64,000 bases of DNA from assembly GCF_029351045.1 (NCBI RefSeq), contig NZ_JARKIN010000001.1, positions 2,796,001 through 2,860,000 of the forward strand. Direction: 5' to 3'. The position numbers and the translations under genes are program-made. Position 1 is the stretch's first letter. Each line of letters opens with the position of its first letter. This document shows positions 56,922 through 64,000 of the stretch, piece by piece. Under the pieces are notes generated by a model. It saw only the letters and a list, made by a program, of their open reading frames with translations, made no database searches and was not told where the DNA came from. The stretch comes from Streptomyces sp. WMMB303. Lineage in GTDB: Bacteria; Actinomycetota; Actinomycetes; Streptomycetales; Streptomycetaceae.

Positions 56922-57087
56922 CGCCGGAGGCCGCGCAAACGACGCCGCGCCGCTGGATGGACAGCGGGACGCCCTGTCGTCCGCAGGACGGCCGCTGTCC
57001 GGAGGGTGGCGGCTGCCCGGCGCGGGAGCGCGGTGTTCCACGAGCCGCGATGACGCGTCGGCGCCCCTGGGGGGTGGCGGAGCGGAC

Positions 57088-57282
57088 TCAGAGGTGGTGG
57101 GGCGGCTTCTCGTCCAGGAAGCGCGCGAGGTCGCCGCTGGCTCCTGCGGGCCCGCCGCCCTCGCCCCAACCGCGGTCGGTGTCGTCGGCGGACGGGCGGG
57201 TCAGCGGGTCGTCGAAGACCAGCGAGGCCGCCGCTTCACGCGGGGTGCCGGGCCGGTCGGAGGGCTGCGGGTCGACGCTCAT
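57088..57282 (-). CDS. Conserved small actinomycete protein
   Basis: 64 residues, ATG 57282: MSVDPQPSDRPGTPREAAAS, then FDDPLTRPSADDTDRGWGE and the C-terminal LARFLDEKPPHHL. Acidic, no membrane segment. The motif DPLTRxSADDTDxGWGE and the terminal FLDExPPHH recur in Streptomyces genomes; function unknown. Divergent from the P1 peptidase gene. Confidence 0.75.
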   Translation of the reverse strand: MSVDPQPSDRPGTPREAAASLVFDDPLTRPSADDTDRGWGEGGGPAGASGDLARFLDEKPPHHL

Positions 57283-57329
57283 GGCTCAAGCGTACGGCCG
57301 TCGCACGTGGCTGCTGGTATGGATGCCCC

Positions 57330-58481
57330 ATGGACACTCACGGCGGCCAGGAGCCGCGCCCCGCGCAGGAGCAGCCGAACCGCACCCGGGACGCGCTGAC
57401 CGACGTGCCCGGCTTGCGCGTGGGCCACGCCCAGCGCTCCGGAGGTGGCTGGCTCACCGGGACGACCGTGGTGCTGGCCCCGCACGAGGGCGCCGTCGCG
57501 GGAGTCGACTGCCGGGGCGGGGCCCCGGGGACCCGCGAGACGGACGCACTGGACCCGCGGAACCTGGTGGAGCGCATCCACGCCGTCGTCCTCAGCGGCG
57601 GCAGTGCGTTCGGCCTGGACGCCGCCACGGGTGTGATGAGCTGGCTGGAGGAGCAGGGCCGGGGTGTGCGGGTGGGAGCCGACCCCTCGCAGGTCGTGCC
57701 GGTGGTCCCGGCGGCGGTCATCTTCGACTTGGGGCGCGGGGGCCGCTGGACAGCCCGGCCGGATGCGGAGCTGGGCCGCGAGGCGGTGGAAGCGGCCGCG
57801 GCGACACCGCAGGGCGCACCGGTGACGGAGGGCAGTGTCGGTGCCGGGACGGGGGCCGTCGTCGGCGGCCTCAAGGGCGGCACCGGCACGGCGAGCACCC
57901 GGCTGGCCTCCGGAGCGGTGGTCGGCGCGCTGGTGGTGCTGAACGCGGCGGGGTCGGCGACGGACCCGGCCACGGGCGTGCTCTACGGCGAACTGGCCGA
58001 CGGTCTGCCGCACATCCCCTCCGAGGACGAGCACACCGAGGCCGAGCTGCTGCGCTCCGAGGCGAAGGAGGAGACCGAGCGACGCGTCGCGGGGACACTG
58101 CGGCCCGCCCTGAACACCACGCTCGTGGTACTGGGTACGGACACGGCGCTCACCCGCGCTCAGGCACAGCGGCTGGCCGGAAGTGCCCACGACGGCCTGG
58201 CCAGAGCGGTGCGCCCGGTACACCTCATGCACGACGGCGACACGGTCTTCGCCCTTGCCACCGGGGCACGCGAGCTGGGGACCGGCGAGTTCAACGAGGT
58301 GCTGGCGGCGGGTGCCGACGTGGTGGTCCGGGCCGTGGTCAAGGCGGTGCGGGCAGCGGAAGGGGTCGATGGGCCGGGCGGTGTCTTTCCGTCCTACAGC
58401 GATCTCTACGGTCCCGCGCTCTCCGGAGCGGACGGGGCCGCATCCCCCGCGGAGGACGAGGAGCGCGACACCGGACGCTGA
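57330..58481 (+). CDS. P1 family peptidase (DmpA/BapA-like)
   Basis: 383 residues, ATG 57330. Self-processing aminopeptidase fold: LTDVPGLRVGHAQR, CRGGAPGTRETDALDP, VLSGGSAFGLDAATGVM and EGSVGAGTGAVVGGLKGG. The cleavage/nucleophile site is LNTTLVVLGTD, where Thr rather than Ser follows Asn, as in many bacterial members. Precursor would split into alpha and beta chains there. Substrates in the family are beta- and D-amino-acid peptides. Confidence 0.9.
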   Translation: MDTHGGQEPRPAQEQPNRTRDALTDVPGLRVGHAQRSGGGWLTGTTVVLAPHEGAVAGVDCRGGAPGTRETDALDPRNLVERIHAVVLSGGSAFGLDAATGVMSWLEEQGRGVRVGADPSQVVPVVPAAVIFDLGRGGRWTARPDAELGREAVEAAAATPQGAPVTEGSVGAGTGAVVGGLKGGTGTASTRLASGAVVGALVVLNAAGSATDPATGVLYGELADGLPHIPSEDEHTEAELLRSEAKEETERRVAGTLRPALNTTLVVLGTDTALTRAQAQRLAGSAHDGLARAVRPVHLMHDGDTVFALATGARELGTGEFNEVLAAGADVVVRAVVKAVRAAEGVDGPGGVFPSYSDLYGPALSGADGAASPAEDEERDTGR

Positions 58482-58546
58482 CAGGGCTCGCGCGGTCCCG
58501 GGCAGCCGGGACGCGCCGCCTGCGGCGGACGGCAGTACCGGCCGGT

Positions 58547-58570
58547 CCGGCCCGCCGGGCGGCGGGCCGG
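58547..58570. terminator. Hairpin between convergent peptidase and fruA genes
   Basis: CCGGCCCGCC-GGGC-GGCGGGCCGG: perfect 10-bp stem, 4-nt loop, 65 bp from the peptidase stop and 72 bp from the fruA stop. Confidence 0.55.
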
Positions 58571-58642
58571 GAACCTGTTCCGGGGTGGGAGGGGCCCGAG
58601 CGGCCGTCGGACGGGGCGGACGGGCCGCTGGGCCGGCTCCGG

Positions 58643-60787
58643 TCAGACGCCTGCCGGAACCCGCGGCTCCGTGCTGTCCTGGGCCGGGCTGTTCCCTACC
58701 TCCGGGGTCTGCTTGCGCGCGCCCTTGAGGAGGAGCGTCGCCCCGGCCGTGACCAGGGTTCCGGCCGCGATGGCGACGAGGTAGAGCAGCGGGGAGCCGA
58801 TCAGCGGCACGACGAAGATGCCGCCGTGCGGCGCCCGCAACGTACTCCCGAAGCCCATGGAGAGGGCCCCGGTGACGGCTCCGCCCGCCATGGAGGCCGG
58901 AATCACCCGCAGCGGGTCGGCGGCCGCGAACGGAATCGCCCCCTCGCTGATGAAGGAAGCACCGAGCACCCAGGCGGCCTTGCCGTTCTCCCGCTCGGTC
59001 CTGGTGAAGAGGCTGCCGCGGACGGTCGTGGCGAGGGCCATGCCCAGGGGCGGCACCATTCCGGCTGCCATGGCGGCGGCCATCACCATCAGGCTGCCGT
59101 TGCCGGGGTCGGCGCTGGCGATACCGCCGGTGGCGAAGGTGTAGGCGACCTTGTTGACGGGCCCGCCCAGGTCGAAGCACATCATCAGGCCGATGAGCAG
59201 GCCGAGCAGGACGGCGTTGGTGCCGGTCAGGCCGCCGAGCCAGTCGGTCATGGCCTGCTGCGCGGTGGCGATGGGCTTGCCGACCACCAGGAACATCAGG
59301 GCGCCGACGACCGCCGAGGAGAGCAGCGGGATGACGACGACGGGCATGATGCCGCGCAGCACGGCCGGGACACCGACCCGCTGGACGGCCATCACGAGGG
59401 CACCCGCGAGCAGCCCCGCCACCAGGCCGCCCAGGAAGCCCGCCTCGATCTGGACCGCGACGGCACCACCCACGAAGCCGGGTACGAGACCGGGCCGGTC
59501 GGCCATGCCGTAGGCGATGTAGCCGGCGAGGACGGGGACGAGGAAGCCGAAGGCGAGTCCGCCGATCTGGTTGAGCAGGGCTGCCCAGCTGTGGACCTCG
59601 GTCCATACGAAGTGGTCGGCGACGGACTTGGCCCCGGCGATCTCGTAGCCGCCGAGCGCGAAGGAGAGGGCGATCAGCAGCCCGCCGGCGGCGACGAACG
59701 GGACCATGTAGCTGACACCGGTCATCAGCCAGGTCCGCAGCCGGGTGCCGAATCCGTCACCCTGCGCGGCCCCTGCGTCCATGGGCGCGGAGGCGGTGGG
59801 CCGGGTTGTGTGCTCACCCCGTTCGGCCTTGTCGCGGGCTTCCTGGAGCAGTTCGGCGGGGCGGTTGATGGCCGCCTTGACCCCGACGTCGACGGTGGGC
59901 TTGCCCGCGAAGCGTTCCCGCTCCCGTACTTCGACATCGTGCGCGAAGATCACGGCGTCCGCCGCGGCGATCACCTCCGGGTCGACCCGCTGGAATCCGG
60001 CCGACCCCTGCGTCTCGACGGTGAGCTCGGTGGCGGCCGCGTCCTCCTCCGCCGCCCGCTCCAGCGACTCGGCGGCCATGTAGGTGTGGGCGATACCGGT
60101 GGGGCAAGAGGTGACGGCGACGATCCGGAAGGGCTCGGACGGCACGGCTCCGGATCCGCTGGTCCCGGTCGCCCCGGGCTCCTGCGACTGCTTCGACAAC
60201 TCGGGGCGCTCCGGCCCGGGGTGCGTCGGCTCCGCGCTCTGCGGCTCCGCCGGCTGCGGCTGCCGCTCCTGCCCGCTCGGCGCCGCAGCGCGATCGGGCT
60301 CCGACGGCTCCTGGGACTGCTCGTGTGCCGCGCGGGTGCCCGGTGCGGAATCGCCGCGTATCAGCGCCGATGCCTGCTCCGGGTCCGCTGCGGAGCGGAG
60401 GGCGGCGGCGAACTCGGGGTCTGCCAGCCGACGGGCGAGCGAGGACAGGATGGTCAGATGCTCGCTGTCCGCCCCGTCGGGCGCCGCGATCAGGAAGACG
60501 AGGTCGGCGGGGCCGTCCGGAGCGCCGAAGTCGATCGGTTGCGTCGGACGGCCGAAGGCGAGCGTGGGCTCGCTGACGTGGGTGCTGCGGCAGTGGGGGA
60601 TGCCGATACCCCCGTCCAGACCCGTCGGCATCTGCGCCTCGCGGGCCTCGACATCGGCGAGGAAGCCGTCGAGGTCGGTGACGCGGCCCAGCGACACCAT
60701 CCGCTCCGCGAGCGAGCGGGCGGCATCGGACTTGGTGGCGGCGGACAGGTCGAGATCGACGAGTTCCGCGGTGATCAATTGGCTCAT
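58643..60787 (-). CDS. fruA: Fructose-specific PTS permease, IIABC fusion
   Basis: 714 residues, ATG 60787 overlapping fruK (ATGA). Domain order: IIA (1-145, active His in GIGIPHCRS), a Gln/Pro/Glu-rich linker (about 155-215), IIB (220-320, active Cys in AVTSCPTGIAHTYM) and IIC from about 360 with nine or so membrane spans, including GGPVNKVAYTFA. Imports fructose as fructose-1-phosphate using phosphate from HPr. Last gene of fruRKA. Confidence 0.95.
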   Translation of the reverse strand: MSQLITAELVDLDLSAATKSDAARSLAERMVSLGRVTDLDGFLADVEAREAQMPTGLDGGIGIPHCRSTHVSEPTLAFGRPTQPIDFGAPDGPADLVFLIAAPDGADSEHLTILSSLARRLADPEFAAALRSAADPEQASALIRGDSAPGTRAAHEQSQEPSEPDRAAAPSGQERQPQPAEPQSAEPTHPGPERPELSKQSQEPGATGTSGSGAVPSEPFRIVAVTSCPTGIAHTYMAAESLERAAEEDAAATELTVETQGSAGFQRVDPEVIAAADAVIFAHDVEVRERERFAGKPTVDVGVKAAINRPAELLQEARDKAERGEHTTRPTASAPMDAGAAQGDGFGTRLRTWLMTGVSYMVPFVAAGGLLIALSFALGGYEIAGAKSVADHFVWTEVHSWAALLNQIGGLAFGFLVPVLAGYIAYGMADRPGLVPGFVGGAVAVQIEAGFLGGLVAGLLAGALVMAVQRVGVPAVLRGIMPVVVIPLLSSAVVGALMFLVVGKPIATAQQAMTDWLGGLTGTNAVLLGLLIGLMMCFDLGGPVNKVAYTFATGGIASADPGNGSLMVMAAAMAAGMVPPLGMALATTVRGSLFTRTERENGKAAWVLGASFISEGAIPFAAADPLRVIPASMAGGAVTGALSMGFGSTLRAPHGGIFVVPLIGSPLLYLVAIAAGTLVTAGATLLLKGARKQTPEVGNSPAQDSTEPRVPAGV

Positions 60788-61752
60788 CGGACGGCTCCGT
60801 TGACGTCGGGGAGAAGGGGGAGGTCCAGGGGGACGTCGGTGGTCACGGTGACCGCTTCCGGACGGATGTCGTCCGGCCCGGGCATCTGGCTGCCGGGAAG
60901 CTGTACGGCAGCAGCGCCGTGCGCCACGGCCGAGACCAGCGCTCGGGCACGGGCGCCGCCGGCTGTCAGGAAGCCCGCCAGCGAGGCGTCGCCCGCGCCC
61001 ACATCGCTGCGGACGGTGGTGACGGGAGCGGTCCCGAAATAGGTGCCCGTGCTGTCCACGAGGAGTTGTCCGGTGGCGCCGAGGCTGGCCAGGACCGCTC
61101 CCGCGCCCGCCGCCCGTACCTCGTCGGCTGCCTTGACGGCGTCCGCGACGGTGACGAGGGTGCGGCCGACGACCTCGGCGAGTTCCTCGGCGTTGGGCTT
61201 GACCACGTCGGGGCGCGCGGAGAGGGCCGCCGCCAGCGCGGGCCCTGAGGTGTCGAGCGCGACTTGGACACCGTTCTCGCGGGCCCGGCTGACGACGGCC
61301 GCGTACCACTCGGGGGAGAGGCCGCGGGGAAGGCTGCCACTGCACACCAGCCAGCGGGCGCGGCTGCGGGCGGCCTCGGCCGCCAACGTGTCCAGGAGCG
61401 CCTGGGACTCGGCGGCTCCGATGTCGGGCCCGGCGGCGTTGACTTTGGTCAGTGTGCCGTCCGGTTCGGCCAGGGCGACATTGACCCGGGTGGAGCCGGA
61501 CACCGGCACCCCGGCCACGGCGACGCCGAGCCCGCCGAGAAGTTGGGCGAGGAGCGCGCCCTCGGGACCGCCGAGCGGCAGTACGGCCACAGTGGGATGT
61601 CCTGCCGCGGCCACCGCCCGGGAGACGTTGACGCCCTTGCCGCCCGGATCGACGCGGTCGGACCCGGCGCGCAGTACGGCGCCGCGGCCGAGCCCGGAGA
61701 TCTCGTAGGTGCGGTCCAGGCTGGGGTTGGGAGTGATGGTGAGGACGGTCAT
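60784..61752 (-). CDS. fruK: 1-phosphofructokinase
   Basis: 322 residues, ATG 61752. PfkB-family sugar kinase converting fructose-1-phosphate to fructose-1,6-bisphosphate. Motifs: TPNPSLDRTYEI, DPGGKGVNVSRAVAAAGH and the catalytic SDVGAGDASLAGFL with its Asp. Sits 45 bp after fruR and overlaps fruA. Confidence 0.95.
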   Translation of the reverse strand: MTVLTITPNPSLDRTYEISGLGRGAVLRAGSDRVDPGGKGVNVSRAVAAAGHPTVAVLPLGGPEGALLAQLLGGLGVAVAGVPVSGSTRVNVALAEPDGTLTKVNAAGPDIGAAESQALLDTLAAEAARSRARWLVCSGSLPRGLSPEWYAAVVSRARENGVQVALDTSGPALAAALSARPDVVKPNAEELAEVVGRTLVTVADAVKAADEVRAAGAGAVLASLGATGQLLVDSTGTYFGTAPVTTVRSDVGAGDASLAGFLTAGGARARALVSAVAHGAAAVQLPGSQMPGPDDIRPEAVTVTTDVPLDLPLLPDVNGAVR

Positions 61753-61797
61753 GGGGGTCCAGAGGTCGGTGCGGTGTGCCGGTGCGGAAGGGAGGGC

Positions 61798-62559
61798 TCA
61801 GACCCGTTGGACCCGGTTGCCCTGGTCTTCGACGGCCCGTGTCTCGTCGGGGCTCAGGCCGGTGTCGGTGATGAGGAGGTCGACCTGCGAGAGGTCGCCG
61901 AAGCGGGCGAAGTACTCCTCGCCCGCCTTGGTGGAGTCGGCCAGGAGCACCACATGCCGGGCGGCCGCCATCATCGTGCGCTTGACGGCTGCTTCGGCCA
62001 GATCGGGGGTGGTGAGGCCGGCCTCGACGGAGAACCCGTTGGTGGCGAGGAAGAGGACATCTGCCTTGATCTCGCCGTAGGTCCGCAGGGCCCACGCGTC
62101 GACAGCGGCCCGGGTGCGGTGCCGCACCCTCCCGCCGACGATGTGGAGCTCGATCCCCGCGTGGTCGGCCAGGCGGGCCGCGGTGGGCAGGGCGTGGGTG
62201 AGGACGGTCAGCGAGACGTCGGCGGGCATGTCCGAGGCGAGCCGGGCCGTGGTGCTGCCTGCGTCGAGTATCACGCTGCCGTTCCTGGGCAGGTGCGCGA
62301 GGGCGGCCTGCGCGATGCGTCCCTTCTCCTCGGTGGCCGCCGACTCGCGAGCGGCCAGGTCGGGCTCGAAGTCGATGCGGCCTGCGGGGATGGCCCCGCC
62401 GTGGACGCGTCGTACGAGTCCGGCACGGTCCAGGGCCTTGAGGTCACGGCGCACTGTCTCGGCGGTGACGTCGAACTCGGCGGCCAGGGACAGCACGTCC
62501 ACCCGCCCCTGTTCTTCGGCGGTACGGAGGATGGCCTGCTGGCGCTCCGGTGCGTACAT
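61798..62559 (-). CDS. fruR: DeoR-family regulator of the fructose operon
   Basis: 253 residues, ATG 62559. N-terminal DeoR winged helix ERQQAILRTAEEQGRVDVLS and AEFDVTAETVRRDLKALDRA; the C-terminal DeoRC sugar-phosphate domain has DAGSTTARLA and TNGFSVEAGLTTPD. Likely repressor of fruRKA relieved by fructose-1-phosphate. First gene of its own operon. Confidence 0.9.
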   Translation of the reverse strand: MYAPERQQAILRTAEEQGRVDVLSLAAEFDVTAETVRRDLKALDRAGLVRRVHGGAIPAGRIDFEPDLAARESAATEEKGRIAQAALAHLPRNGSVILDAGSTTARLASDMPADVSLTVLTHALPTAARLADHAGIELHIVGGRVRHRTRAAVDAWALRTYGEIKADVLFLATNGFSVEAGLTTPDLAEAAVKRTMMAAARHVVLLADSTKAGEEYFARFGDLSQVDLLITDTGLSPDETRAVEDQGNRVQRV

Positions 62560-62614
62560 GTGGGTTCAGGTCCATTCCATGCCCGATCGTGTGACTTCTC
62601 CGCGAGACTACGAC

Positions 62615-62660
62615 CGGGAAACCAGAAAGTAAACACACTCGGGCATGCTCTCGGGCACGA
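62615..62660 (-). promoter_or_regulatory. Promoter/operator region of fruRKA
   Basis: The most AT-rich stretch upstream of fruR (62618-62637) flanked by two CTCGGGCA direct repeats (62638-62645 and 62650-62657, 12 bp apart). A reasonable candidate for the FruR site. Confidence 0.3.
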
Positions 62661-62767
62661 ACAGACCCAGGAATGGTGGAGGCGGCGGGAGGGCGGGGCG
62701 GGGGCCGGGGGAGAGGAAAGGAGACAGACGCCAGAGGTGGGCAGAGGGGCCAAGGCCGGACAGCAAA

Positions 62768-62801
62768 GAGCCCCGGTGCTCGGGGGAGGGCACCGGGGCT
62801 C
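62768..62801 (-). terminator. Terminator of hrdD
   Basis: GAGCCCCGGTGC/GCACCGGGGCTC, a perfect 12-bp stem with a 10-nt loop, about 50 nt past the hrdD stop. Confidence 0.65.
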
Positions 62802-62849
62802 GTCCTGGGGGGCGACGACGGAGGTGGGCCGGAGAGTCGGTCTGAGGGG

Positions 62850-63866
62850 CTACGCCGCCTCGTCGAAGCCCGTGTCATGGGCCATCTTCTTCAGTTCCAG
62901 GAGGGCATGCTTCTCGATCTGGCGAATGCGCTCGCGCGTGAGGCCATGCTGCTTGCCGACCTCGGTCAGGGTGCGCTCGCGGCCGTCGACCATGCCGTAA
63001 CGGGCCTTGATGATGGAGGCCGTCCGGTCGTCGAGCCTGCCGATCAGGTCGTCCAGTTCCTCCCGGCGCAGCACGGTCAGTACGGACTGCTCGGGGGAGG
63101 CGGCCGAGGTGTCCTCCAGCAGGTCGCCGAACTGGGTCTCGCCCTCGTCGTCGACGGACATGTTCAGGCTGACGGGGTCGCGCGCCCAGTCGAGCACGTC
63201 GGTGACGCGCTCGGGCGTCGAGTTGAGTTCAGCGGCCACCTCCGCCGGCTCCGGGTCGCGGCCGTGTTCGCGGTTGAACTCGCGCTGGACCCGGCGGATG
63301 CGCCCCAGTTCCTCCACGAGGTGGACGGGGAGCCGAATCGTACGGGACTGGTCGGCGATGGAGCGGGTGATGGCCTGGCGGATCCACCATGTCGCGTAGG
63401 TGGAGAACTTGAAGCCCTTGGTGTAGTCGAACTTCTCCACCGCGCGCACGAGTCCGGCGTTGCCCTCCTGGATCAGGTCCAGCAGAGGCAGGCCACTGCG
63501 CGGGTAGCGGCGGGCCACAGCCACCACGAGGCGCAGGTTGGAACGGATGAAGACGTCCTTGGCCCGTTCGCCCTCGGCGACGATGGCCTCCAGGTCTTCA
63601 CGGCTCGAGGTGGCACTGGCCGAGTCGCTGGAGACCGGCTTCTCGAGTCCGTCCAGAATGCGCTGGGCGTAGACACCCGCCTCTATCGCGAGGGACAGAT
63701 CGACTTCCTTGGCGGCGTCCAGCAGCGGGGTGCGAGCGATCTCGTCGAGATACATGCCGACCAGGTCGCGGTCCGCGACTTCGCTGCCAGCGGTGCGAAC
63801 ACTGCTTGCCGTGTCGGAGACACCGGTCGTGTTCTCCTGACGACGGGCGACGGCACGGGTTGCCAT
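62850..63866 (-). CDS. hrdD: Group 2 RNA polymerase sigma factor HrdD
   Basis: 338 residues, ATG 63866 after GGGAG (GTG 63926 is an unlikely alternative). Regions: 1.2 DLVGMYLDEIARTPLL, 2.1-2.4 NLRLVVAVARRYPRSGLPLL through KGFKFSTYATWWIRQAITRS, region 3, and 4.2 TLTEVGKQHGLTRERIRQIE. Nearly identical in style to S. coelicolor HrdD (SCO3202), which is dispensable for growth and stress-induced. A sigma-R promoter upstream ties it to thiol-oxidative stress. Confidence 0.92.
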   Translation of the reverse strand: MATRAVARRQENTTGVSDTASSVRTAGSEVADRDLVGMYLDEIARTPLLDAAKEVDLSLAIEAGVYAQRILDGLEKPVSSDSASATSSREDLEAIVAEGERAKDVFIRSNLRLVVAVARRYPRSGLPLLDLIQEGNAGLVRAVEKFDYTKGFKFSTYATWWIRQAITRSIADQSRTIRLPVHLVEELGRIRRVQREFNREHGRDPEPAEVAAELNSTPERVTDVLDWARDPVSLNMSVDDEGETQFGDLLEDTSAASPEQSVLTVLRREELDDLIGRLDDRTASIIKARYGMVDGRERTLTEVGKQHGLTRERIRQIEKHALLELKKMAHDTGFDEAA

Positions 63867-63947
63867 GCGTGCTCCCTTGCGAGTGATCTGAAACTTTGGC
63901 CTGGTGGCTGACTTCGGACACTTCACGGGTGCCCGCCTTGCGTAGAT

Positions 63948-63977
63948 GTCAACGGCTGGAATCCGGACTAAATTCCC
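63948..63977 (-). promoter_or_regulatory. Sigma-R promoter of hrdD
   Basis: Minus strand GGGAAT (63977-63972), exactly 18 bp, GTTGAC (63953-63948): a perfect match to the sigma-R consensus GGGAAT-N18-GTT. It would start transcription about 75 nt upstream of ATG 63866. Confidence 0.85.
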
Positions 63978-64000
63978 AACCTGCGCAACATTTTTCGGAT

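Noticed and set aside
56171..61042. Giant plus-strand open frame of 1623 residues
   Set aside because: Antisense/out-of-frame shadow crossing mscL, the P1 peptidase and fruA; low-complexity Arg/Gly/Ala composition with no domain.

Overview
The window is chromosomal DNA of a high-GC actinomycete, almost certainly Streptomyces or a close relative. The base composition is very GC-rich with strong third-position bias, which creates long antisense shadow frames. GTG and TTG starts are common. Several genes are lineage markers: an SsgA-like sporulation protein, the sigma factor HrdD, the septation protein SepX/GlpR and a bacterial tricorn protease. Most of the window is a conserved core backbone. 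The middle (about 19.7-40 kb) is more accessory.

Layout. 1-8.3 kb: a penicillin-binding protein (cut by the left edge), protein O-mannosyltransferase pmt, rsmI, a small zinc-ribbon gene, and tatD-ksgA-ispE. This matches the actinobacterial pmt/rsmI/tatD/rpfB/ksgA/ispE block except that rpfB is missing. 8.3-19.6 kb: a serine hydrolase, an ECF nickel transporter (nikMN-Q-O) preceded by a Nur-like box, an SsgA-like gene, an MMPL exporter, a tricorn protease and a 63-residue hydrophilic protein. 19.7-26.5 kb: a Baeyer-Villiger monooxygenase/hydrolase/SDR operon divergent from a MerR regulator with a palindrome between them, then a hydrolase-P450 pair.

26.5-29.7 kb is a small foreign patch: a displaced 3' fragment of an exonuclease III gene, a methyltransferase and TetR pair sharing two palindromic operators, and a graveyard of frameshifted genes including a Mu-type transposase. 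It abuts an intact xthA. 30-40 kb is mixed accessory content: GNAT, an MdcH-like protein that lacks its catalytic serine, DUF1269, a broken SMR transporter, a secreted M15-like protein, a hydrolase/MerR pair with a MerR-type 19-bp-spacer promoter, an RlmA-like rRNA methyltransferase, a DUF2637 membrane protein and a drug exporter.

40-64 kb is core again: tRNA-Ala(CGC) and the galU-glp-moaC-mog-rimJ-sepX cluster, which holds both partners of the gephyrin-like Glp/GlpR cell-division system. Then come 5-formyl-THF cyclo-ligase, a penicillin acylase, a K+/H+ antiporter, an MFS protein, an FmdB gene under a CIRCE-like element, MTA phosphorylase, an RcpC/SAF protein, mscL, a P1 peptidase, the fructose operon fruR-fruK-fruA, and hrdD with a perfect sigma-R promoter. 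No CRISPR array, intact prophage, integrase or complete insertion sequence was seen. The strongest new leads are regulatory (CIRCE on fmdB, dual TetR palindromes, MerR-type near-leaderless promoter), together with the missing rpfB, the apparent CTG start of rimJ and the Ser-to-Gly MdcH-like protein.
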